Below, piece by piece: positions 36,220 to 46,777 of a stretch of DNA of 64,000 bases. The notes below the pieces were generated by a model, which did no database searches, had not been told where the DNA came from, and saw only the letters and a list, made by a program, of their open reading frames with translations. Made by a program: the position numbers and the translations under genes. Within the stretch, counting starts at the first letter, position 1; each line of letters begins with the position of its first letter. The DNA comes from Vicingaceae bacterium (GTDB taxonomy: Bacteria > Bacteroidota > Bacteroidia > Flavobacteriales_E > Vicingaceae), in the NCBI GenBank assembly GCA_018402765.1, contig JAGYIE010000002.1, positions 558,001 to 622,000 of the forward strand. The letters are read 5' to 3'.

Positions 36220-38163
36220 TTAAATCTCCACCCAATCTCCGTGCTGCTTAATCAAATCAATCAACGCGTCCACAGCTTCTAATTCAGGTACATTCTTACG
36301 AACCACTTCTTTCTCTTTGTATAGTGTAATTTTCCCTGGACCTGTTCCTACGTATCCATAATCAGCATCAGCCATTTCACCGGGACCATTCACGATACAA
36401 CCCATAATCCCAATTTTAACACCCTTTAAGTGATTGGTTTTGGCACGAATCTTAGCAGTCGTTTCTTGTAAATCGAATAATGTACGTCCGCAAGATGGGC
36501 AAGAAATGTATTCTGTTTTTGAGATACGTGTTCTAGTTGCTTGCAAAATTCCGAATGAGGTAGAATTGATGAACTGCTTAGATCCACAATTCGTCGCATC
36601 GATCCAAATCCCATCTCCTAATCCATCAATAAATAAGGCTCCAATATCTGTTGCCGAATACAATTGAAATTTATCATCTGTAAGTTCGTGGTAGCTACGT
36701 TTAATAACTACAGGAGACAAACATTCATTATTCATTAACTCAATAAACATTCGTCGTTGTTCGGCCATACCATGTTCATTGTCAGTTTCTATAACTAAAA
36801 CAGCCGTTGGGTCATTATCTACGGTTTCCATAAAAAGCTCCGAAAGTTCTTCTATTCGGGCATTTATAAAGTTCAATTGAGGTGAGTGGAAATCAGTATC
36901 CAAATAATCATCTACACTAAACAAAGGATATAGTCTTGGCTTATCTGCTTGCTTTTGCCAGTTTTTTGCTGAAGTTACTAATCCAAGCGTACCAGGAATT
37001 TCAAAATCAACTGTATTATTACCTATAAAAATATAGTCACAAGCTAAATCAGAAATATTGTATTTATCTAAAGATACGGAGTAATTATAACCAAATGGGA
37101 ATAGACTTGCTGCGGTAATTTTTTCACGTCCACTTAAATCACCAAATACAATTGGATGATGTTTCCCGCCTATATTAATAATCTCTCTTGAAGACCTGCG
37201 ATTGTATTCATAAGGGTTAATGGGGTTATTTGATATAGCTGGTATGGGCTTATGACTCCCTCTGTTCTCATAGCGTTCTGCTAATGCTTTTGCTACAGGT
37301 ATTTCTGCTTCAGGCTCTTCGGTTAAAGAAACACGAATAGTGTCACCGATTCCATCTTCTAGAAGAGTTCCTATTCCTACCGCTGATTTTATACGTCCAT
37401 CTTCACCATCTCCAGCTTCAGTTACGCCCAAATGGAGGGGATAATTCATATCTTCCTCAGCCATTTTGATAAGCAAGAGACGATATGCTTGCACCATTAC
37501 TTGCGTATTACTTGCTTTCATAGATAGCACAATGTTTTTGAAACCATGCTTTTCGCAAATACGCAAGAACTCCAATGCTGACTCCACCATTCCTTCAGGA
37601 GTATCGCCATAGCGACTAAGTATTCTATCTGAAAGCGAACCGTGGTTGGTGCCAATGCGCATAGCAATATTTTCTTCTTTGCATATTTTTACCAAAGGAG
37701 TAAAACGTTCTTCTATTCGTTCTAATTCTTTTTGATAAGTATCGTCAGTGTACTCTATATTTTCAAATTTCTTTTTATCCGCGTAATTTCCTGGATTTAC
37801 TCTTACTTTTTCCACAATTTTTGCAGCTATTTCTGCTGCATTTGGCGTAAAATGGATGTCTGCTACAAGAGGTGTCTTATATCCTTTTTCTCTAAGAGAG
37901 TCTTTAATTGCTTTAAGATTTTCAGCTTCTTTTTTACTTGGTGCAGTAATTCTAACATATTCGCAACCAGCTTCTATCATTCTAATGGATTGTTCAACAG
38001 TTTTTTCAGTGTCCATTGTATCAGTGGTGGTCATTGATTGAATTCGAATAGGATGATCTCCTCCCAACGGTACTTCTCCAATTGTAATTTCTCGACTTTT
38101 AACACGATTAAATTGCGTTAAGCTACTTACATAAATTCGTTTAGAGGCGTCTTTATTTCCCAT
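36220..38163 (-). CDS. ispG: 4-hydroxy-3-methylbut-2-enyl-diphosphate synthase IspG, long form
   Basis: IspG is the penultimate enzyme of the MEP isoprenoid pathway and reduces methylerythritol cyclodiphosphate to HMBPP using a [4Fe-4S] cluster. The 647-residue protein has the N-terminal TIM barrel (IQSMTTTDTMDTEKTV, HFTPNAAEIAA), a roughly 250-residue insert typical of Bacteroidota, Chlorobi and plants, and the C-terminal cluster domain with Cys555, Cys558 (CPSCGRT) and Cys589 (MGCIVNGPGE). Upstream lies a perfect -7 element (38188-38195). It is a single gene. Confidence 0.95.
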   Translation of the reverse strand: MGNKDASKRIYVSSLTQFNRVKSREITIGEVPLGGDHPIRIQSMTTTDTMDTEKTVEQSIRMIEAGCEYVRITAPSKKEAENLKAIKDSLREKGYKTPLVADIHFTPNAAEIAAKIVEKVRVNPGNYADKKKFENIEYTDDTYQKELERIEERFTPLVKICKEENIAMRIGTNHGSLSDRILSRYGDTPEGMVESALEFLRICEKHGFKNIVLSMKASNTQVMVQAYRLLLIKMAEEDMNYPLHLGVTEAGDGEDGRIKSAVGIGTLLEDGIGDTIRVSLTEEPEAEIPVAKALAERYENRGSHKPIPAISNNPINPYEYNRRSSREIINIGGKHHPIVFGDLSGREKITAASLFPFGYNYSVSLDKYNISDLACDYIFIGNNTVDFEIPGTLGLVTSAKNWQKQADKPRLYPLFSVDDYLDTDFHSPQLNFINARIEELSELFMETVDNDPTAVLVIETDNEHGMAEQRRMFIELMNNECLSPVVIKRSYHELTDDKFQLYSATDIGALFIDGLGDGIWIDATNCGSKQFINSTSFGILQATRTRISKTEYISCPSCGRTLFDLQETTAKIRAKTNHLKGVKIGIMGCIVNGPGEMADADYGYVGTGPGKITLYKEKEVVRKNVPELEAVDALIDLIKQHGDWVEI

Positions 38164-38187
38164 TATTAGTCCAATTCAATTAAAGTT

Positions 38188-38195
38188 CAAAAATA
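38188..38195 (-). promoter_or_regulatory. -7 element of ispG
   Basis: TATTTTTG on the minus strand, perfect TAnnTTTG, 24 bases before the ATG at 38163. Confidence 0.5.
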
Positions 38196-38385
38196 ACATT
38201 TTGAAGTGCGTATTGTTGTTTTGTAATAGATAAAATAGGAATTAATGTTCTTAGCCTTTAAAATAGGCTTTCGTCTCATTTTTATCTTACACGATATATA
38301 GATTGTATTTATTCGCCTAAAAGCATAGGCATATAACATATTTTATAGCAATAATTTACGTATTCATTGACTAGAAAATATTATC

Positions 38386-38577
38386 GTGGATACAAAATTA
38401 AATAAGCAACCAAAAAATTTCGAATCGCTCACGCATCTTGAGAACAATGATTTATTAGTTGATTATGCTTTTGAATCAGATGACGCTTTACTTGATGTGT
38501 TTGATTTAAATAATTCCATTTTTATTAAAGGAAAATTAGCCAATACTAAAATGGGGTTATGTATTTTATACAATTGA
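38386..38577 (+). CDS. Possible small acidic protein, unknown
   Basis: A 63-codon frame starting at GTG (38386). The product is acidic and has no recognised motif; no -7 element or ribosome-binding site is clear. Could be a real small protein, a remnant, or chance. Confidence 0.25.
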   Translation: MDTKLNKQPKNFESLTHLENNDLLVDYAFESDDALLDVFDLNNSIFIKGKLANTKMGLCILYN

Positions 38578-38611
38578 TGGCGGGCAAGGTTCTTAAAGAA
38601 AAGATTCAGAT

Positions 38612-39400
38612 TTAAACCCTATCAATAAATCGTTTAAGTATACTTTCAAACAATAAAGGAGACTCATAGAATGGCATATGTCCAATATCAGGGATTATTT
38701 CTAAGGTGCAATTTTCTGCTATCAGCGCTTGTTCTTGGAGCCAATCTAACGGGATTATAGAATCTTTTTCTCCTGCAACTATTAATATTGGGTATGGAGC
38801 AAATTTCAATACGATTTCTCTTTCAAATCGGTCTCTCATTCCTGCTATTGCTGCAATTGTGCCTTGAATACTAGTATTGTGAGCTATTTCTTTGACCTTA
38901 TTTATAGCACGAGTATTTGATTTTATAGCTGTATTAAATAATATGGGAATAGCCTGCTCAACAAATAACTCTTTTTTGGTTTTAACCAATTGTATTGCTC
39001 GAGTTCTGTCTTGTTTTTTTTCAGATTTGTCTGCTCTAGCATTGCTACAAGCTAGGGTCAAAGAGGTAACTTTATCAGGATATTGCTCTGCAAATGCAAG
39101 CGCTACATAACCTCCCATAGAATGGCCAACTAAATGACATTTTCTTTTATTTAGTTGTCTCATTAATTCAAGAACAACATCAGCCATTAACTCCATAGAG
39201 TGAACATACCCCATGCATTCGGTTTTTCCGTGACCCGGAAGGTCTAGGCAAGCTACTTGGTAATTTGAGGATAAATATTTATTTACTCTATTCCAAATGG
39301 AAATATCTTCCAAAAAGCCATGTAAAAGCACAACTAGAGGACCTTTTCCTTTAGTTGTGAAGCGAACGTTTGCATTACGATATGTAAAATAATTTTCCAT
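38612..39400 (-). CDS. Alpha/beta-fold hydrolase
   Basis: The protein has the alpha/beta hydrolase fold: HG oxyanion motif VVLLHGFLED, nucleophile Ser in VGHSMGGYVA (about residue 90), acid Asp in VAGEKDSIIPL and catalytic His in IPDIGHMPFYE. Substrate unknown; MhpC/esterase-like. The frame extends to an ATG at 39415, but that codon lies inside the terminator hairpin of the upstream gene, and the conserved N-terminus (MENYFTYRN) starts at 39400, so I choose 39400 (262 residues). Confidence 0.85.
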   Translation of the reverse strand: MENYFTYRNANVRFTTKGKGPLVVLLHGFLEDISIWNRVNKYLSSNYQVACLDLPGHGKTECMGYVHSMELMADVVLELMRQLNKRKCHLVGHSMGGYVALAFAEQYPDKVTSLTLACSNARADKSEKKQDRTRAIQLVKTKKELFVEQAIPILFNTAIKSNTRAINKVKEIAHNTSIQGTIAAIAGMRDRFEREIVLKFAPYPILIVAGEKDSIIPLDWLQEQALIAENCTLEIIPDIGHMPFYESPLLFESILKRFIDRV

Positions 39401-39432
39401 AAAAATAGGGAGCATAAAAGTATACTCCCTAT
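39401..39432 (-). terminator. Terminator of the aminopeptidase gene
   Basis: On the minus strand ATAGGGAG - 12 bases - CTCCCTAT is followed by TTTTT. It ends just before the start codon of the hydrolase gene and contains the alternative upstream ATG. Confidence 0.7.
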
Positions 39433-39454
39433 ATTAATTTATCAATACCTACTA

Positions 39455-40744
39455 TTATTTTGCCATAGCCGATTCAATATGCTCAGCCTCTATTGGAATA
39501 TGTGCCATTAAATTCTTTAGACCATTATCTGTTACCAAATAGTCATTTTCTAATCGAATGCCCAAGTTTTCTTCACGAATGTAAATTCCGGGTTCTATAG
39601 TAAAGACCATTCCTGCTTCTATTGGGGCAGTCCAGCTGCCCACATCATGTACATCTAATCCTATATAATGAGAGGTTCCGTGCATAAAATATTTTTTGTA
39701 TGCAGGCCATTTTGGATCTTGATTGTCGATATCCGCTTGAGTAATTAGTCCAAGATTTATCAATTGCTTTTCCATCATGTGTCCAACTTGGGTATGATAA
39801 TCTGGTAATGTAATTCCAGGTTTTAAAATAGCTTCACAACCTTTCATAACTTCTAATACTGCATTGTAAACTTCTTTCTGTCTAGTAGTAAACCTTCCAT
39901 TAACTGGAATGGCTCTAGTTAAATCTGATGCATAATTGCCATATTCTGCACCTATATCCATTAGGATCACTTCTCCATCTTTGCATTCTTGATTGTTTTC
40001 AATATAGTGTAATACACATGCATTGAAACCTGATGCAATAATTGGTTCATAAGCGAAACCTCTAGAACGATTCATTAAAAATTCATGCATTAATTCTGCT
40101 TGAATTTCAAATTCCATTACCCCCGGTTTAATAAACTTTAAAATCCGATCAATTGATTTTGCCGTGATATTGCAAGCAGTTTGCATCATGTCAATTTCTT
40201 CTGGCTCTTTTATGCTTCTTAGATAGGATAAGATTGGCGCAGTTCTTTCGTAAGTATGCAGGGGGTATTCTTTTTTGCACCAGTCTCTAAATCGATCATC
40301 TCTTGTTTGTACAGGGTTGCTCGCTCTTAGGTGTTCGTTGTCTGATAAGTATACGTATTCAGCTTCAAAGACCATCGTCTTAAATACTTTTTCGAAATCC
40401 TCTAACCAATAAATAGTATTTATCCCTGAAGTTTTCAAACCGGTTTCTTCTGTTAACTTTTCGCCTTCCCAAATAGCAATTTCAGGACTTGTCTTTTTTA
40501 AAAATAAAACCTCTCTATGTTTTGGGTTTGGGCAGTCAGGGTATAGCACTAAAATAGATTCTTCTTGGTCTACTCCTGAAAGATAAAAAAGATCATTATT
40601 TTGCCTGAATGGCATAGTTCCATCTGCATTGGTAGGCATAATGTCATTTGAATTTAGAATTGCGATGGCATTCTTTTTTAATTTGTTTGTGAACTTTTTT
40701 CTATTCTTAATAAATAAGTTAGAATCTATCGGGGAATACTTCAT
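39455..40744 (-). CDS. pepP: Xaa-Pro aminopeptidase (aminopeptidase P)
   Basis: The 429-residue protein is an M24B metallopeptidase that removes N-terminal residues ahead of proline. It has a creatinase-type N-terminal domain (1 to about 170) and a pita-bread catalytic domain with the dinuclear metal ligands: Asp in MDIGAEYGNYASDLTR (two Asp), His in GTSHYIGLDVHD, Glu in EPGIYI and Glu in RLENDYLV. No signal peptide. Single gene. Confidence 0.92.
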   Translation of the reverse strand: MKYSPIDSNLFIKNRKKFTNKLKKNAIAILNSNDIMPTNADGTMPFRQNNDLFYLSGVDQEESILVLYPDCPNPKHREVLFLKKTSPEIAIWEGEKLTEETGLKTSGINTIYWLEDFEKVFKTMVFEAEYVYLSDNEHLRASNPVQTRDDRFRDWCKKEYPLHTYERTAPILSYLRSIKEPEEIDMMQTACNITAKSIDRILKFIKPGVMEFEIQAELMHEFLMNRSRGFAYEPIIASGFNACVLHYIENNQECKDGEVILMDIGAEYGNYASDLTRAIPVNGRFTTRQKEVYNAVLEVMKGCEAILKPGITLPDYHTQVGHMMEKQLINLGLITQADIDNQDPKWPAYKKYFMHGTSHYIGLDVHDVGSWTAPIEAGMVFTIEPGIYIREENLGIRLENDYLVTDNGLKNLMAHIPIEAEHIESAMAK

Positions 40745-40932
40745 TTATGCTAATTTTTTTCGTGTTCAAACAAATGTAAGCAAGGCATAGTGCATCAACA
40801 ATTATTCGTTACAGTATTTCTAAAAATTATACCTAAACCAAATCTTTTAGTGATTGTTATAAAGAACAATAATATAAGAGAACAACTTCTTATTAAGAAT
40901 GTGTCTAAATAAAAATATTACGTAAGTGAATA

Positions 40933-40963
40933 TTGGTAAAAAGGTCGATTGCATTTACCTTTG
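40933..40963 (+). promoter_or_regulatory. sdhCAB promoter
   Basis: TTG (40933-40935), 20-base spacer, TACCTTTG (40956-40963): a textbook Bacteroidota promoter 42 bases before sdhC. Confidence 0.7.
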
Positions 40964-41005
40964 CTCCTTTAAAAATTAAATTTAATTAATAAAATATAGT
41001 TCCGT

Positions 41006-41779
41006 ATGAGCGAATCTCGAGGGTTATTAAAATCGCACATTGTCAAGAAATATTGGATGGCGTTTACCGGTCTTTTTTTGATACTCTTCCTTACCGGTCA
41101 CTTGGCAGGTAACTTACAGTTATTTATGACAGGTTATGCAGGTCAGCTGCAGTTTAACGAGTATGCTGTTTTTATGACCACTAACCCTGCTGTTAAGTTA
41201 CTTTCTTATGTAACTTATTTAAGTATTATCTTTCATGCTATCGATGGAATCTTAATCAGTATTGCAAATAAAAAAGCAAGACCTGTTGGTTATGCCTACA
41301 GCAAGCCTGAGAAAAACTCAATCTGGTCATCAAGAAATATGGGCGTGTTGGGAACAATTATCTTGGTTTATATCGTTGTTCACATGCAAAACTTCTGGTA
41401 TGTATATAAATTTGGAAGTACTCCTTATATGCAGAATGAAGATGGGACCGCACCTTTATTACAAGATGGTTCTGCTGTAGCAGATGGAATTGTAGAAAAC
41501 GGAAGAGTACTGGTTAATGGAACAGATATGGGTCCTGTAATGAAAGATCTGCACAGTATCGTTGTAGATGGATTTTCCGAACCAATTTTAGTTTCATTTT
41601 ATGTGTTGGCCATGATAGCGCTAGGGTTTCACTTAGTACATGGATTTTCTAGTGCATTTCAATCATTAGGTTTAAACCACCCCAAATACAATCCATTAAT
41701 TTCTAAAGTAGGATACGCTTATGCAATTGTTATTCCTGCACTATTTGCCATAATTCCTATTTACATGTACTTCATGTAA
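41006..41779 (+). CDS. sdhC: Succinate dehydrogenase cytochrome b subunit
   Basis: The 257-residue membrane anchor of complex II has five hydrophobic segments and conserved heme-ligand His residues (HLAGN, IFHAIDG, VHMQNFW, GFHLVHGF), as in the single-subunit, di-heme type B enzymes of Bacillus and Wolinella. It passes electrons between the iron-sulfur subunit and menaquinone. It leads an sdhC-A-B operon. Confidence 0.93.
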   Translation: MSESRGLLKSHIVKKYWMAFTGLFLILFLTGHLAGNLQLFMTGYAGQLQFNEYAVFMTTNPAVKLLSYVTYLSIIFHAIDGILISIANKKARPVGYAYSKPEKNSIWSSRNMGVLGTIILVYIVVHMQNFWYVYKFGSTPYMQNEDGTAPLLQDGSAVADGIVENGRVLVNGTDMGPVMKDLHSIVVDGFSEPILVSFYVLAMIALGFHLVHGFSSAFQSLGLNHPKYNPLISKVGYAYAIVIPALFAIIPIYMYFM

Positions 41780-41812
41780 TTCAAGAAATTATTCAATAAA
41801 AAAGATTTGAAG

Positions 41813-43819
41813 ATGAAATTAGATTCTAAAGTACCAGAAGGCCCATTAAAAGATAAATGGACCAATTATAAAAATAACATCAACCTAGTTAACCCTGCAA
41901 ATAAGAGAAATATTGATGTGATTGTAGTGGGAACTGGTTTGGCTGGCGGGTCTGCTTCTGCAACTTTAGCAGAGTTAGGTTATAATGTTAAAGCATTTTG
42001 TTACCAAGATTCTCCTCGAAGAGCTCACTCTATTGCAGCGCAAGGCGGAATTAATGCTGCCAAGAATTATCAAGGTGATGGGGATTCTACTTACCGATTA
42101 TTTTATGATACAATTAAAGGTGGTGACTACCGCTCTAGAGAAGCAAACGTTTATCGTTTAGCTGAGGTATCTGCAAATATTATTGATCAATGTGTTGCCC
42201 AAGGTGTGCCGTTTGCAAGAGATTATGGTGGTTTGCTAGATAACAGATCTTTTGGGGGGGTGTTGGTTTCGAGAACATTCTACGCCAAAGGACAGACTGG
42301 TCAGCAACTTTTGTTAGGTGCTTACTCTGCAATGAATAGACAAATAGCGAAAGGTAAAATCGAGATGTTTAATCGTCATGAGATGCTAGATGTAGTTGTA
42401 GTAGACGGTAAGGCAAGAGGAATTATCGCTCGTAATTTAGTTACAGGTGAGATAGAGCGTCACTCAGCGCATGCTGTTGTAATTGCTACAGGAGGTTATG
42501 GAAACGTATTCTTCCTTTCTACCAATGCAATGGGCTCTAACGTTACTGCTTCTTGGAAAGTTCACAAAAGAGGTGCTTTATTTGCTAATCCTTGTTACAC
42601 ACAAATTCACCCAACTTGCGTGCCTGTTCACGGCACACAGCAGTCTAAATTGACATTAATGTCAGAGTCATTAAGAAATGACGGTAGAATTTGGGTTCCA
42701 AGGAAATTAGAAGACGCTAAAGCAGTTCGTGAAGGAAAGCTTAAAGCCAAAGATATTAAAGAAGAAGATAGAGATTACTACTTAGAAAGAAGATATCCTT
42801 CTTTTGGAAACCTAGTGCCTAGAGATGTTGCTTCTCGTGCAGCTAAGGAAAGATGTGATGAGGGTTATGGAGTAGTTAATAATGATACAAATGAAGGTGT
42901 ATTCTTAGATTTTGCTTCAGCTATACAGCGTTATGGTAAGCAACAAGCGCACTTGAAGGGGATTCATAATCCATCTGCTGATGAAATCGAATCTTTAGGT
43001 AAGAAGGTAGTGGAGTCGAAGTATGGAAACTTGTTCGACATGTACAAACAAATTACAGCTGAGAACCCCTATGAAACGGCAATGAAAATTTATCCTGCAG
43101 TTCACTACACCATGGGCGGTGTTTGGGTAGATTACAATTTGATGACTACAGTTCCTGGTTTATACGCGATTGGAGAAGCTAATTTCTCTGACCATGGTGC
43201 TAACCGATTAGGGGCCTCAGCATTGATGCAAGGATTAGCTGATGGATATTTTGTACTGCCGTATACGATAGGTGATTATTTATCAGCTGATATCCGAACG
43301 GGGAAAATTTCAACTGATTTACCTGAATTTGCTGAAGCAGAAGCAAGTGTAAAAAGTCAGATTGACACCTTGATCAATAACAAAGGAATTCATTCAGTAG
43401 ACTACTTCCACAAGCAATTGGGTTTGATTATGTGGAACAAAGTGGGTATGTCTAGAACTACTGAAGGGTTAAAGCAAGCTATCGAAGAAATTAAGGCACT
43501 TAGAGAAGCCTTCTGGAAAGAAGTAAAGGTTCCTGGAACAGCTGATGAGCTGAATCAAGAATTAGAGAAAGCAGGAAGAGTAGCAGATTTCTTAGAATTA
43601 GGTGAATTGTTTGCTAGAGATGCACTGGAAAGAGAAGAATCTTGTGGAGGACATTTCCGTGAAGAGCATAGAACTGAAGATGGAGAAGCTAAGAGGGATG
43701 ATGTGAACTTTGCATTTGTAAGTGCATGGGAATACACAGGTCAGCCTTCAGAAGCAATCTTACATAAAGAAGAATTAATATTTGAAAATGTAGAACTTAA
43801 GACACGTTCTTATAAATAA
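41813..43819 (+). CDS. sdhA: Succinate dehydrogenase flavoprotein subunit
   Basis: The catalytic subunit oxidises succinate to fumarate with covalently bound FAD. The 668-residue protein shows the dinucleotide-binding loop [19 protein letters not shown], the FAD-linking His in [14 protein letters not shown], and the active-site ARG/His motifs (HPTCVPVHG and [16 protein letters not shown]). I use the ATG at 41813, 33 bases after sdhC, rather than the TTG two codons earlier, because the family begins [10 protein letters not shown]. Confidence 0.95.
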   Translation: MKLDSKVPEGPLKDKWTNYKNNINLVNPANKRNIDVIVVGTGLAGGSASATLAELGYNVKAFCYQDSPRRAHSIAAQGGINAAKNYQGDGDSTYRLFYDTIKGGDYRSREANVYRLAEVSANIIDQCVAQGVPFARDYGGLLDNRSFGGVLVSRTFYAKGQTGQQLLLGAYSAMNRQIAKGKIEMFNRHEMLDVVVVDGKARGIIARNLVTGEIERHSAHAVVIATGGYGNVFFLSTNAMGSNVTASWKVHKRGALFANPCYTQIHPTCVPVHGTQQSKLTLMSESLRNDGRIWVPRKLEDAKAVREGKLKAKDIKEEDRDYYLERRYPSFGNLVPRDVASRAAKERCDEGYGVVNNDTNEGVFLDFASAIQRYGKQQAHLKGIHNPSADEIESLGKKVVESKYGNLFDMYKQITAENPYETAMKIYPAVHYTMGGVWVDYNLMTTVPGLYAIGEANFSDHGANRLGASALMQGLADGYFVLPYTIGDYLSADIRTGKISTDLPEFAEAEASVKSQIDTLINNKGIHSVDYFHKQLGLIMWNKVGMSRTTEGLKQAIEEIKALREAFWKEVKVPGTADELNQELEKAGRVADFLELGELFARDALEREESCGGHFREEHRTEDGEAKRDDVNFAFVSAWEYTGQPSEAILHKEELIFENVELKTRSYK

Positions 43820-43828
43820 TATACGATC

Positions 43829-44596
43829 ATGGCTACAGAAAAAGGAATAAACATAACATTAAAAGTTTGGCGTCAGAAAAACGGTCAGGCGAAAGGAGCG
43901 TTAGAAACTTACGAGTTAAAAGATGTATCTCCTGACAACTCTTTCTTAGAAATGATGGACATCTTGAATGATCAAATCATTATGAAAGATGGAAGTCCAG
44001 TTGCATTTGATCACGATTGTAGAGAAGGTATTTGTGGATCTTGCTCAATGTATATTAATGGTGAACCTCACGGACCTGGCCGATTAGTTACGACTTGCCA
44101 ATTGCATATGCGTGAATTTAAAGATGGAGAAACTATATATGTCGAGCCATTTAGAGCTAAAGCATTTCCAATTATCAAAGACTTAATTGTTGACAGAAGC
44201 GCACTAGATAGGATTCAGCACGCAGGAGGTTATATTTCAGTAAATACTTCAGGAAATACCCAAGATGCAAATGCGATTCCTATTGAGAAAGAGAACGCAG
44301 ATAAAGCATTTGATGCTGCAACTTGTATTGGCTGTGGAGCGTGTGTTGCAGCTTGTAAAAATGCTTCAGCTTCATTATTTATGTCAGCTAAGATATCTCA
44401 ATATGCGTTATTACCACAAGGACAGGTAGAAGCTAAAAACAGAGTTTTAGCAATGGTAAAACAGGCAGAAGAGGAAGGATTTGGGCCATGTTCTAACACA
44501 GGAGCGTGTGAAGTTGAATGTCCAAAAGGCATCTCATTAGAAAATATTGCAAGAATGAATAGAGAATATCTATCTGCTTCTTTGTTGACTAAATAA
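43829..44596 (+). CDS. sdhB: Succinate dehydrogenase iron-sulfur subunit
   Basis: The 255-residue subunit carries electrons between SdhA and SdhC. Three Cys clusters are complete: the [2Fe-2S] site [12 protein letters not shown], the [11 protein letters not shown] ferredoxin motif, and CEVECPKGI. It begins nine bases after sdhA and ends at a hairpin pair. Confidence 0.95.
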   Translation: MATEKGINITLKVWRQKNGQAKGALETYELKDVSPDNSFLEMMDILNDQIIMKDGSPVAFDHDCREGICGSCSMYINGEPHGPGRLVTTCQLHMREFKDGETIYVEPFRAKAFPIIKDLIVDRSALDRIQHAGGYISVNTSGNTQDANAIPIEKENADKAFDAATCIGCGACVAACKNASASLFMSAKISQYALLPQGQVEAKNRVLAMVKQAEEEGFGPCSNTGACEVECPKGISLENIARMNREYLSASLLTK

Positions 44597-44650
44597 CTAG
44601 TCAACAGTATATATCAATCCCCGTTCTAGTTATAGGATGGGGATTTTTTT
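44583..44650 (+). terminator. sdhCAB 3' end: stop-codon hairpin and terminator
   Basis: Two hairpins in tandem: TGTTGACTA-N6-TAGTCAACA (44583-44606, across the stop codon) and AATCCCC/GGGGATT (44616-44645) followed by eight T. Confidence 0.7.
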
Positions 44651-44700
44651 TGGTGTTAATATCAAAACATTTTTTTATAGGTAAACGTTGAAAATTGAAA

Positions 44701-45366
44701 ATGTATCTTATGAGTTTTAAGAAAATGTATGAGTTCTTGGCAGAATTGCAAGAGAATAACTCCAAAGAATGGATGGACGCTAACCGAAAGTATTATCACT
44801 CAGTTAGAGATAGCCATATTAAATGGTTAGATAAAATGAGTTTAGAATTGGCCAAGATAGATTCCAATTATACACCAACCACAGGCAAGCAGGCGATAAA
44901 TAGAATAAATAATAATTTAATGTTTCATCCTGAGAAACCTGTTTATAAAGACCATTTTGGTGCAGGGTTAGACCAATTTAGCAAGCAGGGAGATTATTAC
45001 ATCCATTTGGGCATTAATGAATCTTTTATAGCAGGGGGCTATTATAAACCCACAAATGAGATACTTTCAAAAATTCGAGAAGCGATAGATTATAACGGGG
45101 ATGAATTAAAGAGAATACTGAATAAAACCTCTTTTAAAAAGGAATTTGGTGAACTAATAAGTACAGGAGATGAACTAACGCAAGCCCCAAAAGGATTCAA
45201 CACCAATCATGAACATATTCATTTGCTGCGTTTCAAAACGTTTGCAGTTGAAACTTCATTGACTAAAGATCAAATATTAGCGGCTGATTTTAATGATCGT
45301 GTAGTGGAGATTTATAAAGAAATGCTTCCGTTTAGAAGATATTTAAATAAGGCGGTATTGTTTTAA
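44701..45366 (+). CDS. DUF2461 family protein
   Basis: The 221-residue protein matches DUF2461, found widely in bacteria and fungi with unknown function. Conserved blocks are FLAELQENNSKEWMDANRKYY at the start, RINNNLMFHPEKPVYKDHFGA and YYIHLGINESFIAGGYY in the middle. I choose the ATG at 44701; an in-frame ATG at 44710 is also possible. Single gene. Confidence 0.8.
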   Translation: MYLMSFKKMYEFLAELQENNSKEWMDANRKYYHSVRDSHIKWLDKMSLELAKIDSNYTPTTGKQAINRINNNLMFHPEKPVYKDHFGAGLDQFSKQGDYYIHLGINESFIAGGYYKPTNEILSKIREAIDYNGDELKRILNKTSFKKEFGELISTGDELTQAPKGFNTNHEHIHLLRFKTFAVETSLTKDQILAADFNDRVVEIYKEMLPFRRYLNKAVLF

Positions 45367-45619
45367 TTTTATAAAAAATTTGTAGATTAAATTTCGGAAA
45401 AATTACAGTGCACTCATGAGTTAAATACTTTCTTCTTTAATAAACTAATTAGTTATCAGTATTTTACAATTCATGTAGTGATGTGAAATGAATGAATTGT
45501 GAGAGTATCGTTTACTATTTTGATACAAAAGAATTCGCTTATTTCTATTGTATCGCTATACCCAATTTGTGGTTTATAAGCCTTAATTTAGCAAAATAGA
45601 ATACAGATAAGCTGCTTTT

Positions 45620-46777
45620 ATGCCCGAATATAAATCACCAATACATTCTAAACTTCCGAAAGTCGGCTTAACTATTTTTAGCAAAATGTCTCAGCTTGCT
45701 AATGCATATAAGGCAATTAACTTATCTCAAGGTTTTCCAGATTTTAATTGTCATCCAAGGTTAGTCGAGTTAGTACATAAAAGTATGATAAATGGACAAA
45801 ATCAATATGCCCCTATGGGAGGAGTCATGAGTTTACGAGAAAGAATTGCAGAGAAGACAGAGGCTATGTATACAATTAAATACAATCCTGAAGATGAAAT
45901 AACCATTACAGCCGGAGCTACACAAGCGATATATACAGCAATAGCAGTAATTATAAATGAAGGAGATGAGGTATTGATATTTACCCCTGCATATGATTGT
46001 TATGAGCCGGCTGTAGAGCTAAGTGGAGGACGATCTGTTTTCATTCAATTAAATGGGCCTGAATATAAAGTTGATTGGGATCATGTAAAAAAAATGATCA
46101 ATCAGCGAACGAAAATGATTATTATAAATACTCCACATAACCCAACAGGTACAATATTGAGTATGCAAGACATGACAAAGTTGGAAAAATTATTAAATGG
46201 AACTGATATTGTCGTATTGTCTGATGAAGTATATGAGCATATATTATTCGATGGTTATGAGCATCAAAGTGTAGCACGTTTTCCTAAGTTGGCAAATCGT
46301 AGTTTTATTGTTTCTTCTTTTGGGAAAACTTATCATACCACTGGTTGGAAGGTTGGATATTGTTTAGCTCCAAAGGAATTGATGAAGGAGTTTAGAAAAG
46401 CACACCAATATACTGTATTTTCAGTAAATACGCCAATGCAGTATGCATTAGCAGAATTTATGGTTGATGCCGAACAATATCTTACTCTTGGAAAATTTTA
46501 TCAGCGAAAGCGAGACTACTTCTTAGAAGGAATTAGGAGCAGTAGGTTTAAGTTTCACCCCTCTGCAGGAACATATTTTCAGTCCTTGTCTTATAAAGGG
46601 GTAAGTGATGAAAAGGACATCGATTTTGCTATCCGATTAACTAAAGAATTTGGTGTTGCATCTATTCCCATTAGTGTGTTTTATAACATCAATCACGACG
46701 AAAAAAGGTTGAGATTTTGTTTCGCAAAATCAGATGATACATTAGAAAGAGCGGTCGAAATATTAAATCGTATTTAA
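45620..46777 (+). CDS. Methionine aminotransferase (YbdL-like, class I PLP)
   Basis: The 385-residue fold-type I aminotransferase closely follows E. coli YbdL/KATIII: NLSQGFPDF, TAGATQAIYTA, NTPHNPTG, DEVYEH and the PLP lysine in SSFGKTYHTTGWKVGY. Such enzymes transaminate glutamine or methionine with 2-keto acids, including ketomethiobutyrate in methionine salvage. Its stop overlaps the start of the omega-amidase gene by one base (TAATG). Confidence 0.88.
   Translation: MPEYKSPIHSKLPKVGLTIFSKMSQLANAYKAINLSQGFPDFNCHPRLVELVHKSMINGQNQYAPMGGVMSLRERIAEKTEAMYTIKYNPEDEITITAGATQAIYTAIAVIINEGDEVLIFTPAYDCYEPAVELSGGRSVFIQLNGPEYKVDWDHVKKMINQRTKMIIINTPHNPTGTILSMQDMTKLEKLLNGTDIVVLSDEVYEHILFDGYEHQSVARFPKLANRSFIVSSFGKTYHTTGWKVGYCLAPKELMKEFRKAHQYTVFSVNTPMQYALAEFMVDAEQYLTLGKFYQRKRDYFLEGIRSSRFKFHPSAGTYFQSLSYKGVSDEKDIDFAIRLTKEFGVASIPISVFYNINHDEKRLRFCFAKSDDTLERAVEILNRI

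Larger units (their letters stand above)
38164..38611. other. Gene-poor region upstream of ispG
   Basis: A 448-bp AT-rich gap. It holds the ispG promoter (TATTTTTG on the minus strand, 38188-38195) and one doubtful small ORF (38386-38577). No RNA gene or strong hairpin is seen. Confidence 0.5.
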
